DNA of 64,000 nucleotides from Effusibacillus pohliae DSM 22757 (GCF_000376225.1 NZ_AQXL01000118.1:1-64000), one strand, 5' to 3'; shown: positions 42,021 to 51,436, numbered from the stretch's first letter. Program-made: numbers and translations. Notes: generated by a model not told the origin, from the sequence alone.

Positions 42021-43127
42021 TCAATAGGTGCGCAGGATGTTATACAGCGTGTCCCGTTCCGCCGGAATGCGGCCCGCCTCCCGGATCATCCGGATGAACG
42101 ATTCTTTCGGCGTATAGTGGGCCGTTTCCGCGCCGGCGGCATGCACGATTTGCTCCTCCATCACCGTGCCGTCGAGGTCGTCCACGCCGAACGCGAGTGA
42201 TACCTGGGCCATTTTTTGGCCGATCATCATCCAGAATGAACGGATATGGTCAAAATTGTCGAGCATCAGACGAGAGACCGCCAACAACTTCAGGTCATAC
42301 CAGCCGGAGGTCAGCTCCTTCAGGTTGTACTCCCTTGCCAATGCGGTGTTGTCCGGGTGGAACGCGAACGGGAAAAATGCACTGAAACCGCCTGTTTTGT
42401 CCTGCAAATCGCGCAATCGGATGAAGTGATCGATCACATGCTCCGCTTTCTCGATGTGTCCGTACAGGATCGAGGCGTTGGTGCGGAATCCCATTGCATG
42501 CGCCACTTCGTGCACATGGAACCAGCGGGCCGCATCCGTTTTGTGGCCGGAAATGATCCTTCGGACTTCCGGGTCAAAAATTTCCGCACCGCCGCCAAGG
42601 ATCGAATCGAGTCCGGCGAGCCGCAAGCGCTCCAATGTCTCCTCTACGGAAAGTTTCGCGACCCGCGCGATGTAGTCCAGTTCGACCGCGGTGAACGCTT
42701 GCACGTGCACACCCGGCAGGATGCGCTTCGCCAGACGCAGCATTTCCTCGTAATATTCGAGCGGCAGTTTGGCGTTGACGCCGCCGACGATATGCAGTTC
42801 GGTGAATTGTTTCGGCGCCATTTCCCGATATTTTTGCTCGATCTGATCAAGCGACAGCGTGTAGGCGTTCGGGTTGTCCGGTTTCAGGCCGAATGCGCAC
42901 AGCTTGCAGTCGAGGTAGCAGACGTTTGTATAGTTCAGATGCGTGTTGTAGATGAAATAGGCGTAATCCCCGTTTTTGCGCTGCCGGACGATGTCGGCCA
43001 GTTCGCCGATCTGCAGCAGGTGGGGCGACTTCAAAAGACGAACCCCGTCTTCGAACGAAAGGCGTTCGCCCTGCAACACTTTTTCCTGGATATCCTGGAG
43101 GGTATCTCCGCGCGTGATTGTGATCAT
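42021..43127 (-). CDS. mqnE: Aminofutalosine synthase (radical SAM), futalosine menaquinone pathway
   Basis: About 368 residues. The radical SAM cluster is in NVCYLDCKLCAFGL (CxxxCxxC). HIVGGVNAKLPLEYYEEML, SILGGGAEIF, GHKTDAARWFHVHEVAHAMG and FFPFAFHPDNTAL match MqnE. It condenses carboxyvinyl-oxybenzoate with SAM to aminofutalosine. MqnC and other mqn genes are not in the window. ATG 43127 has AGGAGG 6 bp upstream. The presence of this route is consistent with an Alicyclobacillaceae-like lineage. Confidence 0.9.
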   Translation of the reverse strand: MITITRGDTLQDIQEKVLQGERLSFEDGVRLLKSPHLLQIGELADIVRQRKNGDYAYFIYNTHLNYTNVCYLDCKLCAFGLKPDNPNAYTLSLDQIEQKYREMAPKQFTELHIVGGVNAKLPLEYYEEMLRLAKRILPGVHVQAFTAVELDYIARVAKLSVEETLERLRLAGLDSILGGGAEIFDPEVRRIISGHKTDAARWFHVHEVAHAMGFRTNASILYGHIEKAEHVIDHFIRLRDLQDKTGGFSAFFPFAFHPDNTALAREYNLKELTSGWYDLKLLAVSRLMLDNFDHIRSFWMMIGQKMAQVSLAFGVDDLDGTVMEEQIVHAAGAETAHYTPKESFIRMIREAGRIPAERDTLYNILRTY

Positions 43128-43295
43128 TTTGAACCTCCTGTCTCCCATTGAACGATTTTTATTGTATCATAACCGGGAGGCGGGCAGGAGGAGAGAGTTG
43201 TGGAGGGCGGCTGCCGGAAGTTGCCAAAGCGGACGGCAGGGTGGAAGATTTGTCGGAACAACGGTAGAATGGAAGCAGGAAAGGTTGGAACCACG

Positions 43296-45092
43296 ATGAG
43301 ATACTATTCCACATACGATTGGGGCGATACGAACCGTCGGTCGCACATCCAAAAGGGCACGTTGCGCCGGATCGCCCGCTATTTTTCGCCGTACCGGAAA
43401 CAGTTTTTGCTGGTGTTCGCGTTCATTGCCCTGGGGGCCGCGTTCAACCTGCTGCAACCGCTGCTGATCAAGTGGACGATTGACGTAGCCATTCCGCAGG
43501 GCCGTACGGGGCTGCTCAACGGCTTGATTCTGGCGATGATCGGGGCGGCGATTGCCGGGGGCATGACGGGTGTCGCACAAACCTACTACAACACGAAAAT
43601 CGGCCAGGGCGTGATGTACGACATCCGCAACCAGATGTACGAACATCTGCACCGGATGTCGCTGCAATTTTTCACCAATACGAAAACGGGCGACATCATG
43701 TCCCGTGTCAACAACGATGTGAACGGATTGCAGACGGTGGTGACCGACACCATCTCCAACTCGATCAGCAATCTGGTGACCGTCGTCTCGCTGGTTTGCA
43801 CGATGTTTGCCCTTAACTGGCGTCTGACCCTGCTGTCGCTGATCACGTTGCCGCTGTTTATCATCCCGACCAAACGGGTGGCCAAGCTCAATTTTGAGGT
43901 GAAAAAAAATACGCAGCAGAAGATCGGCGAACTTTCCTCCCTGATGCAGGAAACCCTGTCGGTCAGCGGCGCCATGCTGGTAAAGGCGTTTGTCCGGCAG
44001 GACTGGGAATTGAAGCGGTTTGCCAAGGTGAACGACGAACTGAAAAATTGGCAGATCCGCCAGTCCATGATCGGCCGCTGGTTTTTTGCGTCGATTATGG
44101 TGATCGGCACGGCCGGGCCTGCGATTGTCTACTGGTACGGCGGGCATGCGGTGATCGGCCAATCGATGTCCCTGGGAACGGTGGTGGCGTTTGCCACCAT
44201 TTTGCAGCGGCTGTTCGGGCCTGTATCGGCACTTGCCAATGTGCACGTCAATTTTTTCGGCTCGGTGGCGTTGTTTGAGCGGCTGTTTGAATATCTGGAC
44301 ATGCCGGTCGACATCCAGGACCGCCCTGGGGCGAAGCAGCTTGCTTCTGTGAAAGGACGGATCGAATTTGATCACGTCTGGTTTTCCTACCAATTAGAAA
44401 GGCCGATTTTGCGGGATGTGACGTTTACGGTCGAGCCGGGACAACTGGTGGCCCTGGTCGGGCCGAGCGGCGCGGGCAAAACGACGCTCGCGAATCTGAT
44501 TCCCCGCTTTTATGATCCGACGGCCGGCAGCGTGCGAATTGACGGACAGGATATCCGCGACGTGACGCTTGCTTCACTGGGGCAAGCGATCGGCATGGTG
44601 ACGCAGGAAACATTTCTGTTTCATGCCTCGATCCGGGAAAATCTCCGCTACGGCAGGCTGGATGCGACCGATGAGGAGATCGTGCGGGCGGCGAAAGCGG
44701 CCCACATTCACGATCTGATCGAAAGCCTGCCGAACGGGTATGATACGATAGTCGGGGAACGGGGCTACAAGCTGTCGGGAGGGGAGAAGCAGCGGATCGC
44801 GATTGCCCGTGTGATCCTCAAGGATCCGGCGATTTTGCTGTTGGACGAAGCGACTTCGGCGCTCGATTCCCACTCGGAAGCGCTCGTGCAGGCCGCGTTG
44901 GAACAGCTGATGAAATCCCGCACGAGCCTGGTGATTGCTCACCGGTTGTCGACCGTGCTGGCGGCTGACAAGATCGTGGTACTGGAGGAAGGCCGGGTTG
45001 TCGAACAGGGGACACACGCCCAGCTGCTGGCCAAAGGCGGGTTGTATGCAAGTTTGTATCATCAGCAGTTTGCTGCCGCCGTCAACGCTTGA
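43296..45092 (+). CDS. ABC exporter, fused permease-ATPase (MsbA/BmrA-like)
   Basis: 598 residues: six transmembrane helices in the first 330 residues, then one nucleotide-binding domain. The NBD has Walker A GPSGAGKTT, Q-loop VTQETFLFHA, signature LSGGEKQRIA, Walker B ILLLDEATSALD and the H-loop VIAHRLSTV. It works as a dimer and exports lipids, drugs or peptides; substrate unknown. ATG 43296 (GGAAAGG upstream) was chosen over 43200 and 43269, which lack ribosome sites. Confidence 0.9.
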   Translation: MRYYSTYDWGDTNRRSHIQKGTLRRIARYFSPYRKQFLLVFAFIALGAAFNLLQPLLIKWTIDVAIPQGRTGLLNGLILAMIGAAIAGGMTGVAQTYYNTKIGQGVMYDIRNQMYEHLHRMSLQFFTNTKTGDIMSRVNNDVNGLQTVVTDTISNSISNLVTVVSLVCTMFALNWRLTLLSLITLPLFIIPTKRVAKLNFEVKKNTQQKIGELSSLMQETLSVSGAMLVKAFVRQDWELKRFAKVNDELKNWQIRQSMIGRWFFASIMVIGTAGPAIVYWYGGHAVIGQSMSLGTVVAFATILQRLFGPVSALANVHVNFFGSVALFERLFEYLDMPVDIQDRPGAKQLASVKGRIEFDHVWFSYQLERPILRDVTFTVEPGQLVALVGPSGAGKTTLANLIPRFYDPTAGSVRIDGQDIRDVTLASLGQAIGMVTQETFLFHASIRENLRYGRLDATDEEIVRAAKAAHIHDLIESLPNGYDTIVGERGYKLSGGEKQRIAIARVILKDPAILLLDEATSALDSHSEALVQAALEQLMKSRTSLVIAHRLSTVLAADKIVVLEEGRVVEQGTHAQLLAKGGLYASLYHQQFAAAVNA

Positions 45093-45212
45093 GAGATGCG
45101 GATTGCGCCGTTCTGCCGGGATCCTGCTCGGGCCTATTTTTGCGAAACCTGTTGTCAGTCACCTTGCAGGGAAAGGACGTGGCGCTGTTTGAAAAGGAGA
45201 GAGGTGACCCTT

Positions 45213-45884
45213 ATGTCTGTTACGAAAAAAGACCGGGTGCCGCCCGGCCAGTTTGTAACCGACCGCTGGCCGGTTTTGCACGCCGGCACCGTGCCGCGAA
45301 TCGATCTTGACAAGTGGACGTTCCGCATCTTCGGGCTGGTGGAAGCGGAAAAGACGCTCACCTATCCGGAGTTCATGAGCCTGCCAAAATCGGTCGTCAA
45401 AAGCGACATCCACTGCGTAACCACCTGGTCACGGCTCGACAACACGTGGGAAGGCGTGCTGTTCAAGGACGTGATGCGCCTGGTCAAGGTGAAACCGGAG
45501 GCCCGGTTTGTGATGGTGCATGCGGAGGAAGGCTGGACCACCAACGTGCCGCTTGAGGACCTCTTGTATGACGATGTGATTTTTGCCTATAAGCATGATG
45601 GTGTGGATCTGACGCCAAGCCACGGCTGGCCGCTGCGGCTGGTGGTGCCGCATCTGTACTTCTGGAAGAGCGCCAAGTGGGTGCGCGGCATCGAATTCAT
45701 GATAGAAGACAAGCCGGGTTTTTGGGAGGAAAGGGGCTACCACCTCTACGCGGATCCGTGGCTGGAGCAAAGGTATCGCGATGACCCGGAATGGAACGAA
45801 ACGGGGAAAAATACGGAAGAGTATTACAGAACGATCAAAGCAAGGGTCCGTCGGGAAATGGCGGAGAGGGGGAAACAGTTTTAA
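45213..45884 (+). CDS. Sulfite oxidase-like molybdopterin oxidoreductase
   Basis: 223 residues of the oxidoreductase molybdopterin-binding domain. WTFRIFGLV starts it; the Mo-ligating cysteine is in SDIHCVTTWSRLDNTWEGV; SHGWPLRLVVPHLYFWKSAKW and the final FWEERGYHLYADPW match the YuiH/MsrP-like group. There is no Tat signal, so it is cytoplasmic, and no heme or dimerisation domain. The electron partner is not visible. GGAGAGAGG precedes ATG 45213. Confidence 0.85.
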   Translation: MSVTKKDRVPPGQFVTDRWPVLHAGTVPRIDLDKWTFRIFGLVEAEKTLTYPEFMSLPKSVVKSDIHCVTTWSRLDNTWEGVLFKDVMRLVKVKPEARFVMVHAEEGWTTNVPLEDLLYDDVIFAYKHDGVDLTPSHGWPLRLVVPHLYFWKSAKWVRGIEFMIEDKPGFWEERGYHLYADPWLEQRYRDDPEWNETGKNTEEYYRTIKARVRREMAERGKQF

Positions 45885-45920
45885 TCTGCACCGCTTCCCA
45901 AGATCCGGTGATGGAGCGAT

Positions 45921-45967
45921 AAAAAAATCGGGCCCGCTGTCTCATCTGGACGCGGGCGTTATTTTTT
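45921..45967. terminator. Bidirectional terminator
   Basis: GCCCGC and GCGGGC flank a 14-nt loop, with seven A on the left and six T on the right. It serves the convergent oxidoreductase and VanW genes. Confidence 0.82.
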
Positions 45968-45972
45968 GGCAT

Positions 45973-46812
45973 TCATTTCCCGTAAATGGACACGGTTACA
46001 ACGCCGTCGTGCAGGCTGCTTTTCACGATCACGGGCGTTGAGCGGTTGTTTCGGAACACAAAATCGTACCCTTCTTCGATATACACCATGGCATCTTTCC
46101 CCGGCGGAACGTACGATACCGGCAGGCTGTGCGGGTGCCGTTCCACCACTTCCAGCCCGGCGGCCAGCACCGAGTTGTACAGGGTGGTGGAGACTTGGCA
46201 GATGCCTCCGCCGTACATTTGCACCGCTTTTCCGTTTTCAATCCCCGGTCCCGGTTGGTAACCCCGTTCCGCTGTCGGATAGCCGGTCACTTTGTTGAAT
46301 GATAAAGTCTGCCCCGGCATCACCACGGAATCGTTCAGAAAATCGGACGCCAGCTTGATATTGGCGAGATACCCGGGATCTTTCGGCAGCCGGGTGGAGA
46401 ATTCGCCGATTTTCCGGAAACCGTCCGGCGTTTCGGTCGCCAGATGACGGGCGGTCACATCCGCATAGACGGTCTTCAATACCGGTTCCACCTTAGAACC
46501 CGGCTGAGCGCTGCGAATCCGCTCTTTCGTCTGTTCGCGATCGAGCACTTTGCCGGGAGTATCCCAGATAATCGTGTTCGTTTCGTAGTCTTTGCGCACC
46601 GGAATGGCCGGTTTTTCATAGCGGGCGGCCAGTTGGTCGAGCGCCCGCTCAATCGATTGCTCATCTTTCGGGTTTATCTGAATCTGTCCCACCGTCACCG
46701 TCGGCTGCGCCAGCATGGCAGGCACCGAACAACCGGATATGGCAACGGTTGCAGCAAAAAGCAGAACCGCCAGCACGGATGCCCGACGGTTTCGTGAAGC
46801 GATTTGGTTCAT
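45973..46812 (-). CDS. VanW-family lipoprotein (copy 1)
   Basis: 279 residues with a lipoprotein signal (LLFAATVAISGC), a linker domain with LDREQTKERIRSAQPG, and a C-terminal VanW domain. The VanW domain has TLSFNKVTGYPTAERGYQPG, GGGICQVSTTLYNSVLAAGL, ERHPHSLPVSYVPPG and DFVFRNN. VanW proteins are linked to cell-wall metabolism, but their chemistry is unknown. It lies 105 bp downstream of an odd MurE-like ligase on the same strand, while a paralogue points the other way on its far side. Confidence 0.85.
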   Translation of the reverse strand: MNQIASRNRRASVLAVLLFAATVAISGCSVPAMLAQPTVTVGQIQINPKDEQSIERALDQLAARYEKPAIPVRKDYETNTIIWDTPGKVLDREQTKERIRSAQPGSKVEPVLKTVYADVTARHLATETPDGFRKIGEFSTRLPKDPGYLANIKLASDFLNDSVVMPGQTLSFNKVTGYPTAERGYQPGPGIENGKAVQMYGGGICQVSTTLYNSVLAAGLEVVERHPHSLPVSYVPPGKDAMVYIEEGYDFVFRNNRSTPVIVKSSLHDGVVTVSIYGK

Positions 46813-46917
46813 CGTCGAGCCTCCTTCGCAGAAGTTTTGGATCAGGACGATTTGCTATCATTCTAGCAGGCGGGAGGCTCATTCACCAAATCCTTTATTT
46901 TCCGGTTTGAAAATGGG

Positions 46918-48393
46918 TCATTTCACAAAAGCAGAGGAGATACCCTGTGTTTGGCAGAGCAGACGGAAGCCCTCGTCCATGCCTTGCGCACCGAGCAGAA
47001 ACACCAGATCTCCCGGCTTCGCAGTGCGCGCCACATGTTCGATCGCTGCCGGAAGTTGCGGATAGAATGCATGTGGCACCCCGCTTTTCCACAGCGTCTC
47101 CAGAAACGCCGCCTCCTCTTCTTCGCTCACCTGATCGTTCGATCCGACATGTCCGGCGGATGACGTAATGATCAGCTGCGGTCTTGTGTGTGGCCGCATT
47201 TTGTACCACTCGGCCAGGACCTGCGCGTTCAGCCGGTTGACACTGACACCGCGGTTGCCGCGAATCGCGAACGCCACGTGCACGCGGCCGAATTGTTCCG
47301 GCCGGAAGGTGTTCAGCACCGCCAGAATCGAACCGGGATTCATGGCGGTGTCGTCGACGACCAGCCTCCCGTTCCACTGCAATGTTTGCATCCGCCGTAC
47401 AACGGGAGCAAACCGGTCGAGCGCCGTCCGCATGTGCAGCGGATCCAGTCCGGATACAAGGCCGGCCAACAGGGCGGCAAGCGCGTTTGAAACGTTGTGC
47501 AGCCCGGGTAAATGGATGCGGAAGGGAATCGAATGCACATCAGAATTGATTGCCGCCTGCAGTTTCGGACCGGTTCGTACGAAAAAAACCGTCTCTCTCT
47601 CCGTCTGCTGCATATCCCGCACGGAAATGTCCGCTTGCCGATCAAGCAGCGAGTAGCTGAACACCTGGCAGCGGCTCTCCCGGCTGGCCTGCTGCACAAA
47701 CGGATCATCCCAGTTGTAGATCCCGATCTTATCGGGCGCCAACCGGTTCATAAAACGTTTCTTGCATGCCCCGTAAGCGTCCAGCGAGTGGTGAAAATCA
47801 AGGTGATCGGGCGTCAGATTGGTGAATAGGCCGATCGAAAAATCGGTCGCGTCCACCCGCCCCATGTCAACGCCTTGCGCTGAAACCTCCATCACCACGT
47901 GCCGCGTACCGCCTGCCAGCAGCTCGGCCAGCATCCTTTGCAGATCGGGCGCTTCTGGAGTGGTCAGGGCGGCTGGGGTGCGGACGCCGTTGATCTCATT
48001 TTCGACTGTGCCGATCAGTCCGCAGGGAATCCGATTTTCAACAAAAAAGGCGTGCAGCATCGAAGTGATGGTGGTTTTGCCGTTCGATCCGGTGACGCCG
48101 ATCACGCGCTGTTGGGCGGACGGGTTGCGGTAGACGGCGGCGGACAGATAGGGCAGCCAGCGGCGCGCGGAATCTGCAAGATAGACGGGAACCGGCGCGG
48201 TCGTCCGTTTTTCGCAAACAATGCAGGCGGCGCCTTTGCCGATCGCTTCCTGAATGTAGGCGTGGCCGTCGTGCCGCTTGCCGGACAAGGCAACGAACAG
48301 ATAGCCCGGCTCGACTTTTCTCGAATCGTGGGTGATGCCGGAAAATCGTACGGCACCCTCACGGATGGCCGCCAGCAGAGATTCAACCCTCAT
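46918..48393 (-). CDS. Divergent Mur ligase (MurE paralogue lacking the DAP-recognition motif)
   Basis: 491 residues with all three Mur domains: MurE-like N terminus (SRKVEPGYLFVALSGKRHDG), ATPase P-loop GVTGSNGKTT, TTPEAPDLQRML, and the lysine region DHLDFHHSLDAYGACKKRFM. The C-terminal domain departs: the MurE DYAHTPD motif is replaced by VVDDTAMNPGSIL, and no DNPR box is visible. It probably joins a different amino acid or peptide to a different nucleotide-linked acceptor. The flanking VanW lipoproteins suggest a shared cell-wall pathway. Confidence 0.78.
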   Translation of the reverse strand: MRVESLLAAIREGAVRFSGITHDSRKVEPGYLFVALSGKRHDGHAYIQEAIGKGAACIVCEKRTTAPVPVYLADSARRWLPYLSAAVYRNPSAQQRVIGVTGSNGKTTITSMLHAFFVENRIPCGLIGTVENEINGVRTPAALTTPEAPDLQRMLAELLAGGTRHVVMEVSAQGVDMGRVDATDFSIGLFTNLTPDHLDFHHSLDAYGACKKRFMNRLAPDKIGIYNWDDPFVQQASRESRCQVFSYSLLDRQADISVRDMQQTERETVFFVRTGPKLQAAINSDVHSIPFRIHLPGLHNVSNALAALLAGLVSGLDPLHMRTALDRFAPVVRRMQTLQWNGRLVVDDTAMNPGSILAVLNTFRPEQFGRVHVAFAIRGNRGVSVNRLNAQVLAEWYKMRPHTRPQLIITSSAGHVGSNDQVSEEEEAAFLETLWKSGVPHAFYPQLPAAIEHVARTAKPGDLVFLLGAQGMDEGFRLLCQTQGISSAFVK

Positions 48394-48486
48394 TCTTTCA
48401 CCCGCTTCCGGTTGATTTCCTTACCATGATATGGGCGGATGCCGGCTTCGGTGAGCGCAAACACTAATAGCACGGAGGTGATACGC

Positions 48487-49371
48487 ATGCGAGCATCCCA
48501 GCACCGAACCGCAATGCTTGGCGCCGCCGTGTTCCTCTTGTTGAGCGGAACGATCGGGTGCTTGCAGCAGGCCGCCCGCGATCCGTTCAGACCCGGGGCG
48601 CACGGTTCGATCTCGGGAACGGAGCAGATTCCTACCGGTGTCCATTTGGGGGAGTACTCGTTGGAGGGCATCCCGCATCGGGATTTGCCGTCCCATCTTG
48701 CTCGGCTGGCCCCGCATTTTTACGAAAAACCGCAAAACGCGCACAAACAGGAGCAAAGTTTGCAGCTGATCCCGGAGCGTCCAGGTCGCGAACTGGATAT
48801 TGAACAGACGAAGCAGCGGATCTTGCACGCGAAGCCGGGCGAACGGGTGGAACCCGTGTGGAAAACGGTGCAACCGACTGTCACAATCGCCGACCTCCGC
48901 CCCGCAGCGCCGGTGGATTTCCGGCAGCTTGGCCAATTTTCCACGCCGATTCTGGATACGAAGCCTGATCGGGTCGAGAACATTCGGGTGACGACGCAGT
49001 TGGTGAACAACACGGTTGTTGAACCGGGGCAGGAATTTTCGTTCAACAAAATCGTCGGCATGCCGACGAAGGCCAAAGGGTTCAGGCCGGGCACCGTGTT
49101 CGGTGACGGCGGCCAATTGAAACAGGAACTGGGAGGCGGCATGTGCCAGGTTTCGTCCACCCTGTACAACGTGGCACTCGAAACGGGAATGGAAATCCTC
49201 GAGCGGCATCCCCATTCCAAGCCCGTCCCGTACATCGCGCCAGGCCGGGATGCGACGATCTATGACGACAAAGATTTGCGCTTCCGCAATCCGCTGGCGA
49301 AACCGGTTATTATCAAAAGCTGGGTCGCGAACGGCCGAACCTACGTCGCGTTCTATCTGCCGGTGCGGTGA
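48487..49371 (+). CDS. VanW-family lipoprotein (copy 2)
   Basis: 294 residues, same plan as copy 1: lipobox LSGTIGC, LDIEQTKQRILHAKPGERVEPVW, then FSFNKIVGMPTKAKGF, GGGMCQVSSTLYNVALETGM, ERHPHSKPVPYIAPG and LRFRNPLAKPVIIKSW. GGAGGTGATACGC gives a near-perfect ribosome site for ATG 48487. It diverges from the MurE-like gene with a 94-bp gap. Chemistry unknown for the family. Confidence 0.85.
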   Translation: MRASQHRTAMLGAAVFLLLSGTIGCLQQAARDPFRPGAHGSISGTEQIPTGVHLGEYSLEGIPHRDLPSHLARLAPHFYEKPQNAHKQEQSLQLIPERPGRELDIEQTKQRILHAKPGERVEPVWKTVQPTVTIADLRPAAPVDFRQLGQFSTPILDTKPDRVENIRVTTQLVNNTVVEPGQEFSFNKIVGMPTKAKGFRPGTVFGDGGQLKQELGGGMCQVSSTLYNVALETGMEILERHPHSKPVPYIAPGRDATIYDDKDLRFRNPLAKPVIIKSWVANGRTYVAFYLPVR

Positions 49372-49437
49372 GCGGCTGAAACTTCTTCAGTTCTTTTGTT
49401 CCTCGAAGGGGTGGAAATTATACCCTTGCACCGCATG

Positions 49438-49449
49438 TTTTGCTATACT
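49438..49449 (+). promoter_or_regulatory. Extended -10 promoter for trpS
   Basis: TGCTATACT is an extended -10 (TGnTATACT) about 65-70 bp upstream of the trpS ATG; no good -35 lies 17 bp before it. No T-box leader is visible in the short 5' region. Confidence 0.45.
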
Positions 49450-49518
49450 AGTACACATACCCGCGAATATAACGCGATGCCATTTGGGTGCATATCTGTT
49501 GCGAGTTGGAGGTACAAC

Positions 49519-50502
49519 ATGAAGCGCGTATTGTCAGGAGTGCAGCCTACGGGAGATGTGACGATCGGCAACTATTTGGGAGCGATCAAACGGTTTGTGG
49601 AGTTGCAGGAGACGACCGAACCGTTTTTTATGATTGCCAATTTGCATTCGTGGACCGTTTCCCAAGAGCCCGCGGTGCTGCGGGAGAAGACGCTCGATGT
49701 GGCGGCGCTGTACCTGGCGGTGGGACTTGACCCAAAGAGGTCGACCATTTTTGTGCAGTCGGATGTTCCGGAACACAGCGAACTCGCCTGGCTGCTGCAG
49801 TGCATGGCGTATTTCGGTGAACTGGGACGCATGGTGCAATTCAAGGAAAAAAGCGAAGGCAAGCAAAACGTGTCGGTCGGTCTCTACACGTACCCTGTGC
49901 TGCAAGCGGCCGACATCCTGTTGTACCAGGCGGATGCGGTACCGGTAGGGGAAGACCAGAAGCAGCATCTCGAACTGACGCGCGATCTGGCAGAACGGTT
50001 CAACAAACGGTTTGGCGACACGTTCAAGGTGCCGGAACCGTTGATTTCCGAATTCGGCGCGCGGATCATGGGACTGGACGATCCCACCAAGAAAATGAGC
50101 AAAAGCGCCCCGAGCCCTTACAACCGCATCACGATGAGCGATACTCCGGACGAGATTCGTTCGAAAATCATGAAAGCGGTGACCGATGCGGAAAACGAGA
50201 TCCGTTACGATCCCGAGAACAAACCGGGTATCAGCAATCTGCTGACGATCTACAGCCTGTTTTCCGGCGAATCGGTCGAGCAGCTGGTAGAGCGATTCCG
50301 GGGGCAGGGGTACGGAACCCTGAAAAAATCGCTCGTCGAAGTAGTCGTCAGCCATCTGGCGCCGATCCAGGAACGGCACCGGCAATTGCGCCAATCGGGA
50401 GCGGTGCTTGACATCCTCAAGCAGGGAGCGGAGCGGGCCCGCGCGGAAGCGGCGAAGACGCTGCAGGATGTGAAAGAGAAAATGGGGCTGGTGCTGAGGT
50501 AG
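49519..50502 (+). CDS. trpS: Tryptophanyl-tRNA synthetase
   Basis: 327 residues, the normal bacterial size. The class I HIGH box appears as TIGNYLGA, the second signature as KKMSKSAPSP (KMSKS), and GVQPTGDVTIGNYLG is the standard TrpS N terminus. VGLYTYPVLQAADILLYQ and VPVGEDQKQHLELTRDLA are also typical. It charges tRNA-Trp. GGAGGT is 6 bp before ATG 49519. The last gene before the SleB remnant. Confidence 0.95.
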   Translation: MKRVLSGVQPTGDVTIGNYLGAIKRFVELQETTEPFFMIANLHSWTVSQEPAVLREKTLDVAALYLAVGLDPKRSTIFVQSDVPEHSELAWLLQCMAYFGELGRMVQFKEKSEGKQNVSVGLYTYPVLQAADILLYQADAVPVGEDQKQHLELTRDLAERFNKRFGDTFKVPEPLISEFGARIMGLDDPTKKMSKSAPSPYNRITMSDTPDEIRSKIMKAVTDAENEIRYDPENKPGISNLLTIYSLFSGESVEQLVERFRGQGYGTLKKSLVEVVVSHLAPIQERHRQLRQSGAVLDILKQGAERARAEAAKTLQDVKEKMGLVLR

Positions 50503-50622
50503 CACCTGAATTGCGGAAAAGGCGGCGCGCTGTATTATTTCAACCCGGCGACGGCCACTTCCAAGTGGATTTGGAGCCGGCCGCAAATCAAGCGGATCGG
50601 CAAGCATATTTTTACACGCTAA
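50503..50622 (+). pseudogene. C-terminal scrap of a SleB/CwlJ-type cell-wall hydrolase
   Basis: The frame ending at TAA 50620-50622 reads GGALYYFNPATATSKWIW, then IKRIGKHIFTR. This is the conserved C terminus of SleB/CwlJ-family germination hydrolases (ALYYYNP...W...IGxHxF). Nothing upstream of 50503 continues the domain, which abuts the trpS stop. It is a 40-codon relic without a start. Confidence 0.75.
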
Positions 50623-50629
50623 GACGGGA

Positions 50630-50657
50630 AAAGGGCGTTTGACCGACGCCCTTTTTT
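50630..50657 (+). terminator. Terminator after trpS/SleB relic
   Basis: AAGGGCGT and ACGCCCTT flank a 7-nt loop, followed by T. Confidence 0.85.
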
Positions 50658-50739
50658 CATGGTACAAATCAAGTAACAAAATGTTGGCTCGCAGCACCGG
50701 GCCGCTTCCGGGATACGGGGCAGGGGAGGGTGCGGGAAC

Positions 50740-50919
50740 ATGCAAAATTGGGTGTATGCGGCGGCTGTGCTGGGATGTTTGCAACTGGCAGAAATTTTGT
50801 ACAACCGGTTTCAGTTCAAACTAGCCGGTGAACTGGTTGCGCTTTGTTCGTTTGCGATCGCGGCCATTTGGCTGGGCGCCAGCGGCTGGAAGCTGCTGCG
50901 AAAAGAAAGATCAATCTGA
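50740..50919 (+). CDS. 59-residue membrane protein
   Basis: ATG 50740 has GGGGAGG upstream. The product has two hydrophobic helices (VYAAAVLGCLQLAEIL and LVALCSFAIAAIWLGA) and a basic C terminus (KLLRKERSI), a plausible small hairpin membrane protein. I do not recognise it. It lies 50 bp before the rhodanese gene, possibly in one transcript. Confidence 0.55.
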   Translation: MQNWVYAAAVLGCLQLAEILYNRFQFKLAGELVALCSFAIAAIWLGASGWKLLRKERSI

Positions 50920-50969
50920 CAGGCCCTCCTGCAAGCGGGGGCTTTGTTGCCAAAAGGAGCCGCTGCTTG

Positions 50970-51323
50970 ATGCAGGAAAAGCATATCGATGCGAGGAAAT
51001 TTTTTGAAAAACTGGCGAACGGGGAACTGGCAGACGCCGTTCTGCTGGATGTGCGGGAACCGTTTGAATGGCAGGAATCGCACCTGGAACCGGTCGTGCT
51101 AATGCCGCTGCCGACGCTTCCGGCACGGCTTAGGGAGCTGCCGCGAGACAAGCCGATCTACTGCATCTGCGCCCATGGCATCCGTTCCTATTATGCCGTG
51201 CAGTTTCTGTGGCAAAACGGTTTTTCCGATGTGACCAACGTATTGGGCGGGATGGCGGAAATCGAACGATACCTTGCAGGAACTGAGCTGGAACATCTTT
51301 GGAAAAGAAACGCGGACGAGTAG
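50970..51323 (+). CDS. Single-domain rhodanese-like protein
   Basis: 117 residues: VLLDVREPFEWQESHLE, and the active-site loop CICAHGIRS with the catalytic cysteine in the usual CxxGxR setting. LWQNGFSDVTNVLGGM follows. It would carry persulfide sulfur in the cytosol. AAAAGGAG precedes ATG 50970. The single-domain length is standard for Bacillales. Confidence 0.87.
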   Translation: MQEKHIDARKFFEKLANGELADAVLLDVREPFEWQESHLEPVVLMPLPTLPARLRELPRDKPIYCICAHGIRSYYAVQFLWQNGFSDVTNVLGGMAEIERYLAGTELEHLWKRNADE

Positions 51324-51436
51324 CGGCTCGCGGAAAACAGCCCGATCCCTTCGGGCGGATAGAGGCTGCCGATTCGTTCGATGGGGGGGAGCGGCCCGCA
51401 AAGCGGGACCGCTCCGCACCCAGAGGGCATATAGGG

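Noticed and set aside
48487-49371. Reading the VanY-like and VanW-like genes as a glycopeptide-resistance cluster
   Set aside because: No vanH, vanA-type ligase or vanX is present, and the genes lie over 40 kb apart; both families are common in sensitive Bacillales.
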